Shown one piece after another: positions 25,929 to 36,448 of a stretch of 64,000 nt of DNA. Under the pieces are notes generated by a model. It had not been told where the DNA came from and ran no database searches. It saw only the letters and a program-made list of their open reading frames with translations. The stretch comes from Gambelia wislizenii (taxonomy: Eukaryota; Chordata; Lepidosauria; Squamata; Crotaphytidae): positions 54,235,001-54,299,000 of the forward strand of contig JAUMIR010000003.1 in the NCBI GenBank assembly GCA_030847615.1, read 5' to 3'. The translations under genes were made by a program, and so were the position numbers. The first letter of the stretch is position 1. Every line of letters starts with the position of its first letter.

Positions 25929-26700
25929 TCGCAAACCAAGATTCAAGAAGGACTCATCCCATGCTTTCTGCAAGCTCGCTGATGACTAAAAAGGCCAATC
26001 TGAGATAAACAAGTCCGGTTGCAGAAAGCACAGCAGAAGGTCTCCTTGGGTGATGTCTCCGGGTTGTGATTCTTTCTGTGTTGTTGTTTCTCTTCAAGAC
26101 TTGTTCGGTGTGAGTTCTCAAATAAAGCTGCAGCATTGTGGATAGTGCGTCTCCATGCCTCCCGATGTGTGGCAAGGGCGGACCATTGTTGGTGATCAAT
26201 TTGGCCAAGCCTGAGAAGTTGTTTCAGGGAGTCCTTGTATCGCTGTTTTGGAGCACCCCTCTCACGCTGACCCATGGCGAGTTCACCGTAGAGTACTATT
26301 TTTGGGAGGCAATGCCTAGCTCAGCTGTTCTCAATATCATGGCCTCAATGCTGGTGATCCCTGCTTGCTCAAGGACAGCAACATTCGTCACATAGTCCAG
26401 TGTATATTTAGGATTGTGCGTAGACAGCGCTGATGAAAGCGTTCGAGGAGTCGTAGGTGGTGGTGATAGGTGACCCTTGTTTCAGACCCATAAAGGAGAA
26501 TAGACAGTACAATGGCTCTATACACACTGATTTTTGTGCTTTGTCTCAGGTGTTTATTACTTCAGACTCTTGTAAAGTCTTCCAAATGCACTATATGCCT
26601 TTGCTAATCTGTGATCAATCTCTTTGTCAATCTTGGCATCTGAGGAGATGATACTTCCCAGGTAGGTGAACTGCTGAAGGAACTTGCCCGGGTTTGGGAT
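25929..26700 (-). pseudogene. Decayed non-LTR retrotransposon, 3' part of ORF2 (minus strand)
   Basis: On the minus strand from about 26670 down, the sequence decodes to F-T-Y-L-G-S, an ID-KE-I-DHRLAKAY segment, and LLYGSET followed by a histidine-rich RLLERFHQRCLR stretch. These are typical of the region after the reverse transcriptase core in several LINE clades. The last 110 codons (26275-25943) end in a Cys/His knuckle, C-x2-C-x16-H-x3-C, near the C terminus (CAFC...HQRAC). A stop lies in the first part, and near 26280-26330 a short deletion and frameshift break the frame. The clade is not assigned. It is dead and part of the EPHA4 intron. Confidence 0.75.
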
Positions 26701-28699
26701 TAGAGTTTTCCTTCTCCTAGGATGGTTGCCATAAGGTTAGAGAGCCCATCCTGCCCTTTGACGCTCTTTGTCAGACCTTTCGGTTTTGACCTGTCTGGCA
26801 TGGGAGACCCTACTGGTAGCTATTATGCCACCACCAGCATAGCTCAAAACATCATTAGGGGATGCAAGCCTCTGTCCCATGACAAAGGGGCATCAATTGA
26901 GAGGTGCTCAGAAGTAAATCCCAGTGAATTCAGTGGGGTTTACTTTCATTTAAGTGAGCTGCAGTTCTATACACACTTACCTAGGAATAAGCCTTATTTA
27001 GTTCGGTGGAACTTACTTTTGAGTATAGAATTGCACTTTTGCTCTCAGATTCTTTAATAAATGTTCATTATTAATCAGTTTAATGTCTGTGTACCACCTC
27101 CTGTATCTTGATAAGTCCATCTTTGTTGTGATTTCACCTACAGGTTATGAGAAGCAGTTAGAAATTTATTTCATTTTATTTTTCTTCACTGCTGTGTTGA
27201 GTTCTCATTGTGAAAGCTGCACATAACTAATTAAGTTTATTCATGTGCAAGTATTATTTCTGTTTGGTTTGAAGTTTTCCCTTCCAAATTCAAACACATT
27301 TGTGTCAATTTGTGACCTCACTTTCTGAGTCCAGGCTGACCCCATGAAGATAAAATGATTATGCAATTAATAAAGCTCAAGTTCTTGTTTTACTGCAATG
27401 CTGAGTAATTACTGTTTTGCTGGCATTGCTGTGCAAGAGAGGGGGAAGTTATGTGCAACTTGAAAAACTTGATGGACTATGTGGCACTCATTGCCCCACA
27501 TATTTTTAGGGGCATAGCAAGAAATGGCATGTAATTTTTCCCTCTCAGCATTTATTAGTTTAACCTCACAAAGATTGGAGTCCGCTTCAGCCCTCACATT
27601 CATCCATACCACTTTGTTGATGCCAGATTGCTCTAGTAGTGGGAGTCGGCCCTTTGAATTAAATGAGGAGGTGGAAAAAATGACTCAAAAGGTGACTAGC
27701 TGGGGTTTTTGGTTTTGTAATGAAAGCTGTATCTGTAAAAAGTCAGCCCAAAAGGAAAACTGTATTTACCAGTAAATGCTAGCACATCACTGGAAAATTC
27801 CCTTAACATTTCCCATGACATTCTTGATGTCCATACACTTAGGGGGATAGATGTAGGCGACTACTAATCAATTTCATACTGGGAAAGGTAGAAGTTACCA
27901 GATGATAAATGACACTTGCAAAGGAAACACTTAGAAAATTAAGTTTTATGGCTCATATTCAGTGAAAGAAACTCTTCTTTTTTTCCCTTTTCCTCTGCAA
28001 GTAGGTAGAATCTTGATATAGAGTTGATTCTTCTTGACACACACACTTCTGTTAAATAGATTTTATGTTCAACAAATGGTTTTAAACACTCTGAGGAGTG
28101 TCTCTTGTATTTATTACTCCTGTGTATTGTAATTGTTGAGTGATATTTGGTAACCACCATTAGATGAGAGACCGCCTTCCTTTCTGGAAGTTATATGCTA
28201 TTTGTCAGGATTCCCCCCCCCCATTTTTGCAGTTTGGCAGACTTTTGTAAGGAAATGGAATCTTTGGCTTTTCAGTTGTTTTGGGACTTGTGGGGGCTAT
28301 ACTTAGGAACTTTTTGATTTCTGTAGTGGTGCCCCACATGGTGAACCACTTGGGCTGCAAATAATTAATAGCATTTTCATACTAAGTTAGATGCTACTTT
28401 AGAGGGTTACTGAATATGATACTAAGTGCATTGTCTTGGCAGCAAGTTCTATAGGGTGAGTACTGATGATCCTTTATTAAATGGTAACTTACCACAATAC
28501 ACATGTAAAACACATGGTGAAATTGTTGGCTGCAATGTCTTGCCAAGTAGTGAGAACTTTTCTGTTCTCTTGCCTCTATGGACATCTGTTCAGTTGTAGA
28601 GGTATGAATATTTTGCTTCAGCCTTTAAAAGTATAAATGACTGCCTAACTAGTTAGTGATTATCTGTATGGGACCCCTTTTATCTGTTGTCATTCTTAG
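26701..28699 (+). other. EPHA4 intron 3, no gene seen
   Basis: It may include more of the decayed LINE up to about 26890. At about 26908-27030 lies a dispersed repeat with GTAAATCCCAGTGAATTCAG and TACACACTTACCTAGGAATA. A poly-C run is at about 28210. Nothing else is recognised. Confidence 0.5.
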
Positions 28700-28884
28700 A
28701 TATTAGGAATGTAGGACACTGCCTTTTACTGAGTTAAACTATTGGTCCATCTAGTCTAACAGACACTGCCTTTTACTGAGTTAAACTATTGGTCCATCTA
28801 GTCTAACATTGTTAACTCAGCCTGACAGTGTCTCTCCAATGTTTCAGGCAGGATTCTACATAGAGATGTTTGTTTATTTGCATG
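28700..28884 (+). repeat. Dispersed repeat with a perfect 47-bp tandem duplication
   Basis: The segment ACACTGCCTTTTACTGAG through TTGGTCCATCTAGTCTAACA is present twice head to tail, 28715-28761 and 28762-28808, with no differences. The wider sequence (ATTGGTCCATCTAGTC, then CAATGTTTCAGGCAGGATTC) is one I recognise from lizard genomes, often joined to 5S-like sequence, as it is here. Confidence 0.75.
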
Positions 28885-28962
28885 TGATCTCCCATCCAAG
28901 TACTGTACTAAACTCGCCCTAGTTAGCTTCTGAAATTAGATCAATTTGGGAGTGTAGAGGTT
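28885..28962 (-). mobile_element. 5S-rRNA-derived SINE segment (minus strand)
   Basis: The + strand reads GATCTCCCATCCAAGTACTG, then a CTAGTTAGCTTCTGAAATTAG stretch, then GATCAATTTGGGA. Its complement follows 5S rRNA from the AAGCTAAGCAGGG-type internal promoter block to the TACTTGGATGGGAGA block, with many substitutions. It is too diverged to be a working 5S gene and is best seen as a 5S-derived SINE. A + strand relative lies at 63878-64000. Confidence 0.75.
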
Positions 28963-30089
28963 TACTCTTCTACTTCCGATCATGTGCACATACATGGTAT
29001 GATGAAATGAGGGCGAGGTGGTAGAATGGGAGGTACTATATCAGACAGCAAATGTGAGGAATCACATTTTTTGAATGTTCACTTATTTTAAATAGCTCCC
29101 TTCAAATGAGAATCTATCTAGAAAGTGCCATGTTAGTTAAAACTAGAAGTTTTAACATAGGGCAAGCATTAAAAATGGTACCTCTGGCCTGTGTCCTGAT
29201 GTGGTGCTATCCATTCAGCCACTTCAAATACTGCTGACTTACTCTGCCAGATGTGTGGGCAGATTTTACACTACTGAACTAAAGCCAACAACTCAAATTA
29301 AATCTTTGGTATGGAAACCAAAGCAGGACTTCTTTTTGAACAGGACCCACTTACCTCTTACTGTTGAAGTTCTCACACTATAGAGAGCAAGTTTTTAAAT
29401 CTTGTGCATAGTATGCATCAGTCCCTATCCTGTTAAGGCCGAATTTTGTTTGTACTAGTGTCATAACAGTCCTATTGCAAGGTGCAGGATTTCTCACAGC
29501 TCCAAGAGGCTCAACTCAAGGCCACAGGGAAGTGTCCCAGGGGCTAAAAGGGCAGGGCAAATTTCCTGGCTCCTCACTAATCTTATATTTGAAGAGACCA
29601 TGGAAAGCTAAACAATGATGTCTTCCTCAGAGGTGGAACTCTAACTTTGGGGAGGCAGGAAGATTGCTGTTGTTTATTTATTATGCAAAACTCATTTAAA
29701 GAAAGAAGAAATGGGCTGTTTTGCTTGGAAGGCATTTTTAAAATCTGAAAATATCAATGGATATGAAAGGCTGCAGGGTGAGTGAGCATGGCCCAGCCTT
29801 ATTGGCAGGAGTCTAGCAGGGTTTGTAATAGATTAGCTAGAGAGCACAGGCTTTCTAGATGTTCCATTATTCAAAAGTTAGCAAACAATTTAGAGCATAT
29901 GTTGCTTTATAGAAGTTACTCTGTGTGTGTGTGTGTGTGGTTTTTTGGTTTTGTTTTTTTACTGTGTGATGTCTATTCAAATATTAATATATTGCCTCTG
30001 TGACTACATGGAGCTAAATGTTACCATTTTCTGACATATACTTGAAAATAGGAAGAAAATTGGGTGTATCCGGTGGCTAGTTTACTATA
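28963..30089 (+). other. EPHA4 intron 3, no gene seen
   Basis: Intron with a short (GT)n at about 29922-29939 followed by a T-rich tract. No genes or clear repeats were recognised. Confidence 0.5.
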
Positions 30090-30352
30090 TACAGTTGTCC
30101 CTTCATATTCGCTGTGGTTTGGTTCCAGGACACCCGTGGATACCAAAATCTGTGAATACTCAAGTCCTGTTATATGCAGTGGCATAGCAAAATGGTGTCC
30201 CTTATAGAAGATGGCAAAATCAAGGTTTGCTTTTTTTAATATTATTTTTTTAAGAATATTTTCAAGCTGTGAATACTTAAATCCATGGATACCAAATCTG
30301 TGGTACGGAGATACCATGGATACCAAATCTGTGGTACGGAGAGACAACTGTA
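30090..30352 (+). mobile_element. TA-flanked MITE, copy 2 (pogo/Tigger-like)
   Basis: TA|CAGTTGTCCCTTCATATTC at the left and GAGAGACAACTG|TA at the right, with both TA duplications intact. Inner blocks match the copies at 19773 and 35270. This copy has a 31-bp tandem duplication near its right end (30283-30313 and 30314-30344, GGATACCAAATCTGTGGTAC), which makes it longer than the others. Confidence 0.85.
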
Positions 30353-30426
30353 GCTAAAAACACACCTGGCTATCCTCTATGCAGCTTACAATGACCACAT
30401 AATAAATGTTTGATTCTACCTTATAA

Positions 30427-30720
30427 CTATTTATTTATTTGCTAGAGTATTTATACCCCACTCTTCAGCCACAAATGCTCTCAGAGTGGCTTACAAATTG
30501 TTTAGCAATAGCACTTACACATCTACACCGTTTTATGGTGCCAGATACTCTCTAAGCAGATTACAGTGTGTTAGATAATTTCCCTCACAAGCTTGGTACT
30601 CCTTTTACCAACTTACAAAAGGATGGAAGGCTGAGTCAACCTTGAAGCCCTGCAGGATCGAACTCACAATATTGTGGCTGTAGTACCGGCATTTAACCAT
30701 TGCACCACCAGGGCTCCTTT
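30427..30720 (-). mobile_element. tRNA-derived SINE, full-length-like (minus strand)
   Basis: On the minus strand it begins with a TGGTGGTGCAATGGTTAAATG-like A-box region and a GTTCGATCC-type B box. It continues through a GGTTGACTCAGCCTTCCATCC block and ends in GAGTGGGGTATAAATACTC and an A/T-rich tail. This is the same family as the + strand copy at 48190-48461 and the fragment at 45529-45718. Confidence 0.8.
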
Positions 30721-31179
30721 CTAAATTACTCTTTCTGACAGAATGCTACTACTCATAGTAATGTATTTGGAGCTGCATGAGTTGACCCTCTTAAAGCTAA
30801 GAGAAATCCTTAGTTCCAGTGAACTAAGAAACCATACCATTAGGTTGGTTCACTGTTGTAAATGTATAAATGCGCTCAACCCATATTGGTAGCTGCATTG
30901 TACCAAAAAATGGTACATTCAGATGTCAGAGTAAGCCATGGTTTGTATTAATTATTATTTGTTGCTTAACCCATAAGTTGCACAGCAGAGAACCAAACAA
31001 ACTGGCTTGTCTTCCCCATTTCTGGTTTGCTTTTCATTCATTTCTTTCTCACTACCTTTGTTAACTCTTGTTTCAGGGTGAGCACCTATGGAAATAAGCT
31101 TGGGTCAAACCATGTTTGTGAGTTTAGGTGTCACACTAAGTCATGATATAAATGAGCCGTAGTGTCTGTTTTCTGTATC

Positions 31180-32392
31180 TTGTTATTAGAAGTGAATTTG
31201 GAGATAACAACTGGTCAGATATTTTTTGGGTATATCCGCAGCAAAAGGAGGAAGAAGGAAATGGTAGTGCCACTATGTGGAGAAGATGGCAAAATGCTAA
31301 CGGGGGACAGAGAAAAGGCAGAATTACTGTTAAATGGATTTGTAATTGGTTGACCAGCCGAACCCAAAGGGTGCTCTGCAGTGGCTCCTCTTCTTGGAAA
31401 GATGTGACCAGTGGAGTGCTACAGGGTTCTATCCTGGGCCCAGTGCTATTCAACATCTTTATCAATGACTTGGATGAGGGAATTAGGGACATACTTATCA
31501 AATTTGCAGATGACACCAAATTAGGAGGGGTAGCTAATACCTCAGAGAGTAGGATCAGAATCCAAAATGACCTCAACAGATTAGAAAGCTGGGCCAAAAT
31601 TAACAAAATGAATTTCAACAGGGAGAAATGTAGGATACTACACTTGGGGAATAAAAACTTAAAGCACAGATATAGGATGGGGGAGACCTGGCTGAACGAG
31701 ACTACGTGCGAAAGGGATCTAGGAGTCCTAGTAGACCACAAGTTGAACAGGAATCAACAGTGTGATGCGGCAGCTAAAAAGGCCAATGCAATTTTGGGCT
31801 GCATCAATAGGAGTATAGTGTCTAGATCAAGGGAAGTCATAGTGCCACACTATTCTGCCTTGGTCAGGCCTCACCTAGAATACTGTGTCCAGTTCTGGAC
31901 ACCACAATTCAAAAAGGATATTGACAAATTGGAGTGTGTCCAGAGAAGGGCAACTAAAATGGTGAAAGGTCTGGAAACCATGCCTTATGAGGAGAGATTT
32001 AGGAAGCTGGGTATGTTTAGCCTGGAAAAAAATACTGTTAAGGGGTGATATGATAGCCCTGTTTAAGTATTTGAAGGGGTGTCACATTGTGGATGGAGCA
32101 GGCTTGTTTTCTGCTGCTCCAAAGACTGGAACACGGAACCATGGATGCAAGCTCCAGAAACAGAGATTCCACCTCAACATTAGGAGGAACTTTTTGACAG
32201 AGCTGTTCGGCAGTGGAACACACTCCCTCAGAGCGTGGTGGGGTCTCCTTCCTTGGAGGTCTTTAAAAAGAGGCTGGATGGCCCTATGACAGGGATGTTT
32301 TGATCGTGATTTCCTGTGTGGCAGGGGGTTGGACTGGATGGCCCTTGTGGTCAATTCCAACTCTACAATTCTATGATTCTATGATTCTATGA
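31180..32392 (+). mobile_element. CR1 LINE, 5'-truncated and internally deleted, with reverse transcriptase remnant
   Basis: Non-LTR retrotransposon. The RT part (31335-32032) keeps the motif S-G-V-L-Q-G-S-I-L-G-P (about 31410-31443), the catalytic F-A-D-D (31503-31514) and the later thumb-region block HLEYCVQFW. A separate piece before it (about 31200-31340, ...KMLTGDREKAEL...) reads in another frame and belongs far upstream in CR1 ORF2. The fingers and early palm between are therefore missing. A run of seven A (32026-32032) shifts the frame again, and the rest continues in a different frame to about 32289. The 3' end is the ATTCTATGATTCTATG repeat at about 32366-32392. It is not able to code for an active enzyme and sits in the same direction as EPHA4. 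Confidence 0.93.
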
Positions 32393-32739
32393 GATCTGAA
32401 CAAACCACATTATTGCTTTTTGTGACATGCAAAAGTAGTCACATTCTAATTCTCTTAATATGGATATATTTCCATTGATACCAGGTCAACTGTGCAGTTC
32501 CTGAAGCATCAATCAGATTTGGCAATGATGAGCCAATCAGATTTGGCTAATGGAGTTTTGATGAGATGCAGTCCTTTGTGTGATGACACATGGTGCTGGA
32601 GGTCTGAGAAAGCAGACCTGACACATGATCCTGAGGTATGATGGAGCAGACCTCACATATGGCTCTGAATTCCATCATCAGAGACTAAGCTAGACCGGCT
32701 TCTGATAAGCATGAGGCCTATCTAGCTTATCCCAATGGG

Positions 32740-33200
32740 ACACAGACTGATGTTGATGAATCTTCTAAATGTGAGTGGATTTTCTTAGAGTTAGGAAAAT
32801 GTGTTTAGATAGAATTGTGTTAGATTAAAATTTCTTTTAACCCTTGACTGAATATATCCTAAATTCTGAATGCTATATGTTGTAACTCTAAATTGGCCTG
32901 GAGAGAAAGTGCCTTTTTCTCCATGTTATGATTACTTTTGCTTACTGCTTACTTGCTTGAACAATGAAATAAAACCTTTCTTTTTCTATGTAAAAAACCA
33001 AGCCATAACAGTGTCTATAGCTCAGGATTCGCTACAAAGCTTCTTTCTCTATCTCTGGGGGAACAGAAGGGAGGGGCTAGTGGGTAAACCTAATTTAAGG
33101 CTGGAAAGCGTATTTGATGTGGTTGTCTCCTTGTAATCACAGTTCAATATTAAGTCTAAAATCAAGGAGTGGTGGCAGTCTACCTGAAGAGAGCTATCTA
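32740..33200 (+). mobile_element. LTR-like repeat (copy B), polyadenylation part
   Basis: It has the same ordered blocks as 22195-22560: AACCCTTGACTG, TTGTAACTCT, GGCCTGGAGAGAAAG, GCTTACTTGCTT, then ATGAAATAAAACCTTTC as polyadenylation signal and GGAGTGGTGGCAG near 33169. It reads like the end of an LTR followed by the first bases of an internal region. No retroelement protein is attached. The 5' limit is unknown and may lie near 32550. Confidence 0.35.
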
Positions 33201-34307
33201 GGGGATTTCTAGGTTAGAGGAACCCCTGAGAGTGTGTCTCAGATTGTACAAACACATGAGCCTTTCCTCCCAACTCTGTGCTGGTGTTGATGCACAGAGA
33301 AGGAAGAAGGGTCACGTAACATAGGTATTGGTGTGGGATGGTAAGACTTGAAATTCAGTCGCATCTGGTGAACTGCTGTGGCTCATCCTGGTTTATATAT
33401 TCTGTCTAAAGTGCCTATGTCCTGATATTTTGAATGGTTTGAAAAGCATATTCCATTTTCTACTCTATGTACATAGAGAGCCAGGGGAATGGATATATTG
33501 TTGTGTCAAAAGAAAAATTACTACAAATTAAAGCAAAAACACCTCCAAAACCAAACACTTTCCACTTGGTCATGGCTTGTTCTAATTAACTGAATTCCAC
33601 CTGGTCATTGGGCATGATTAATCATTAAAAGTCAAGAACCAATAGTGATATCTTGGGAAATAAGGTATTTATGGATTTTTCTCTCTGACATGAGCTGGAA
33701 GGTGACTATGAAATATTAAACTTGTTTACAAGTTTAGAACCAACCGTATATGGAGCATGCATCATTTTTGAATTATTGTATCATTACCTGAGCAGTAGAA
33801 ACCAAAGAAATAAAGTACCTTGTTGTGATAAATGGGGAGTTTTTATGTCTTCGGAACGGAGACAGGAAACAATAACAGAACTACCCTGTACATAGTCTAT
33901 ATTTTGCTTTTGGTGTCTTTTTTTAGTGACAGAATGATCAATCCATAATAACTATTTATTATATCAAATAATTACATCCACGTTTAGGTTGCTAAATATA
34001 ATACAGTTCATTACAGGTAACCCTCAGTTAAGGACTAGGCTTCTGCACATGGCTTCTTTTAACAGAAGATTGAGTACCAGAAGCAGAAATAACATGGAAA
34101 GAATAGGACCCTACACCACCAAAAAGAAGAGCAAATCAACATGTTTAAGGAAATTAATTCAAAATTAACAGTAAGGATGTGTGATGTGAAATGGCTGAGT
34201 CAGTCTGGTGTTGCAAATTAAAAAACAAAACAAAACAAAAACATTTTGAACCATTTTTATTAGTTTATTTGTTTTTTTAAAAAAACTTTTGTATAATAAG
34301 ATATTAG
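33201..34307 (+). other. EPHA4 intron 3, no gene seen
   Basis: Intron without recognised features apart from a short AAAAC repeat at about 34222-34242. Confidence 0.5.
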
Positions 34308-34310
34308 CTG

Positions 34311-34311
<1 letters not shown>

Positions 34312-34345
<34 letters not shown>
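34312..34345. repeat. (AT)n microsatellite
   Basis: Seventeen uninterrupted AT units. It forms the left flank of the CCAAT-bearing and minisatellite segment that follows. Confidence 0.95.
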
Positions 34346-34350
<5 letters not shown>

Positions 34351-34550
34351 CCCTTGGGAATGTTGCCGTTTCCAGTGTGCGGATTGGCTGCTCCCTACCT
34401 GACCAACCAATCACAGGTCTGTTGGGCAGCCAATCAGCACACTGGGGGCGGGACCATGTAGATCTCAAACATGGCCACTGGAGAGGGACAGTGAGTAACA
34501 TGGGGTGGATGTGGTGTGTGCATGTGTGTTCTGGAGTGCAGGGGGTGGGG

Positions 34551-34769
34551 TGGGAGGGGCAGAACGAGTGGGGGGAGAGTCAGAATGAGTGGGGGGAGGG
34601 GCAGAACGAGTGGGGGGAGGAGCAAATTGAGTAGTGGGAGGGGCAGAATGAGTGGGGGATGGGCAGAATGAGTGGGAGGAGGAGCAAAATGACTAGTGGG
34701 AAGGGCAGAACAAGTGGGGGAGGGTCAGAACGAGTGGTGGGGCTGCCAGGGGGCAGAACAAGCGGCAGG
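34551..34769 (+). repeat. Minisatellite, about 21-bp unit, ten copies
   Basis: Units of the type GGGGCAGAACGAGTGGGGGG repeat with the CAGAA/CAAAT core starting at 34560, 34581, 34602, 34623, 34644, 34664, 34685, 34706, 34726 and 34754. The period is 20-21 bp except for the last step (28). The strand is strongly G-rich. Upstream, 34370-34445 has a short inverted repeat with two CCAAT-type sites (CCAGTGTGCGGATTGGCTGC and its near complement). Downstream, 34885-34960 is an L2-type tail. Confidence 0.9.
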
Positions 34770-34884
34770 TGGGCAAGTTAAACCCACCAGCCAACCTCAA
34801 AAGGTTGTCATGAGGTCTCCTGGGCATTTTGGGGGGAGTTTTTTAATGGCGTATGGTATGCCGGGTCTAGCTAGTTTGTTTTAA

Positions 34885-34960
34885 TTTGTTGTAGCCACCT
34901 TGGGTCCATGTTGGGAGAAAGGTTGGTTATAAATAAAAATAAAATCAAATTCTGTTTTAA
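34885..34960 (+). mobile_element. L2-type LINE 3' tail
   Basis: GTAGCCACCTTGGGTCCATG, TTGGGAGAAAGGTTGG and TATAAATAAAAATAAAAT match the L2-like ending at 13520-13575. Only the tail is present, directly after the minisatellite segment. Confidence 0.6.
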
Positions 34961-35269
34961 TAAGCTTAAAAGCTTCTTCCAGAATGCACCTAGGAATATC
35001 TGCTTTGCCTTTTTGTTCTTTTATCACATAGCATCTCAGTTAAGCAATCTAAAGCTTAGAGTACAGTTCTCCAAGGTTTCTCTTGGATGACTCACTCTGA
35101 AAATGTGAACACAAAAGTTTAATTTGTATATTACTAAATAATCCTCTATAGCAGTGGTTCTTAACCTGTGGTCCAGGGGTCACCATAGGTCCATGATGTC
35201 CTCACAGGGGGTCCATGATCTGTTGTGTCATCCGGATCTTGGCTGTGGGTTGTTATGTTCCTTTGGATA

Positions 35270-35501
35270 TACTGTTGTCCCTTCATATTCACTGGGGTTT
35301 GGTTCCAGGACCCCCGTGGATACCAAAATCTGCGAATGCTCAAGTCCCATTATATGCAATGGCATAGCAAAATTGTGTCCCTCATATAAAATGGCAAAAT
35401 CAAGGTTTGCTTTTTGGATTATTATTTTTAAAGAATATTTTCATGCCATGAATACTTCAATCCGTGGATACCAAATCCCTGGACACGGAGGGACAACTGT
35501 A
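35270..35501 (+). mobile_element. TA-flanked MITE, copy 3 (pogo/Tigger-like)
   Basis: TA|CTGTTGTCCCTTCATATTC at the left, GGAGGGACAACTG|TA at the right. It is the closest relative of copy 2, sharing GGATACCAAAATCTG and GGCAAAATCAAGGTTTGC, but lacks that copy's 31-bp duplication. It is 228 bp between the TA dinucleotides. Confidence 0.88.
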
Positions 35502-35581
35502 ATACTTTGTTTGGAGGCAATTTTCTTGCAACTGTAACAAGCTTAAAACATTCCTTTCTTCCATATACCAAAGAAACTAGT

Positions 35582-35838
35582 TGCAGTAGGACCTTCATAT
35601 CTACTGATTCATTCTCCACTGATTCAATTATCCACGGGACACAAAACAGCACACCTACCATAGAGTCTTCCTAGAAAATGTGTCCTCTCTAGCCCTTTTC
35701 TAGATCCTCCAAGGCAACACTGACATTTTAAACCGGAAGTCCCATTATTTTCAGTGACGTTCGCTATTATCCACAGTTTTCTGTATCCATGCCCCCTCCC
35801 CAGAACCAACCCCCAGGAGATACAGGAGTTCTACTGTA
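35582..35838. mobile_element. Second TA-flanked MITE type
   Basis: The left end CAGTAGGACCTTCATATCTAC and the reverse complement of the right end CAGTAGAACTCCTGTATCTCC are imperfect terminal inverted repeats. TA follows the right end; TG (mutated TA) precedes the left. The ends resemble the CAGTNGTCCC family but the interior is different. It lies only 80 bp from copy 3. Confidence 0.6.
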
Positions 35839-35944
35839 TAGAAAATAATAAAAAAATTTTTTTGCCTTTGTCATAACTGTGTTTCTTTAAAAAAAAATAA
35901 CCTGAAGCAACTACTTTAGTTCTTTTTTGTTGTTGCTTAACCCC

Positions 35945-36416
35945 ACTATGGAGATTATCAGATGGGGATAAAAAAAAGCGTCCCCGTCTCGCAGTTTCCC
36001 GCCCCCATCCCGGTACAATAAACCAACTTTTCACTCCTACCTTGTTCACGCGATGCCCCCTCCCCCTTGGCAGCCCAGGAGTGAATGGAGCTCTCACAGA
36101 GCTGCATTCACTTCTAGTTTGAAATCCCAGGCTGTTCTCATGAGTGGAAGAGTGTGGAGGAAATTTAAATTAAGAGAAAAATACACACACAAAAGTGACA
36201 GCAAGCACAAAAACACACTTAAAAAAACCCAAGTAACCTGGGGAGGGTACAAAAAGTGTGTCACTTACCTCGTTGTCCTGATCACACCCGGAAGTGTTTG
36301 GCATGGACCTCCTACTGACGCTGGCATCGCCCCAGCATAACAGGGCACCTTTTCACTCATCCATTGTTCCATGACAGAAACGGAATGGGCAATCTATTGA
36401 CGGCTTAGCCGGTCAA

Positions 36417-36448
<32 letters not shown>

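Noticed and set aside
31136..31741. 201-codon open frame on the minus strand
   Set aside because: It is the antisense shadow of the CR1 reverse transcriptase on the plus strand.
34551..34769. Coding repeat protein (Glu/Gly/Asn-rich open frame)
   Set aside because: The 21-bp unit is a multiple of three, so it stays open by itself. There is no start or splice context, and unit lengths vary.
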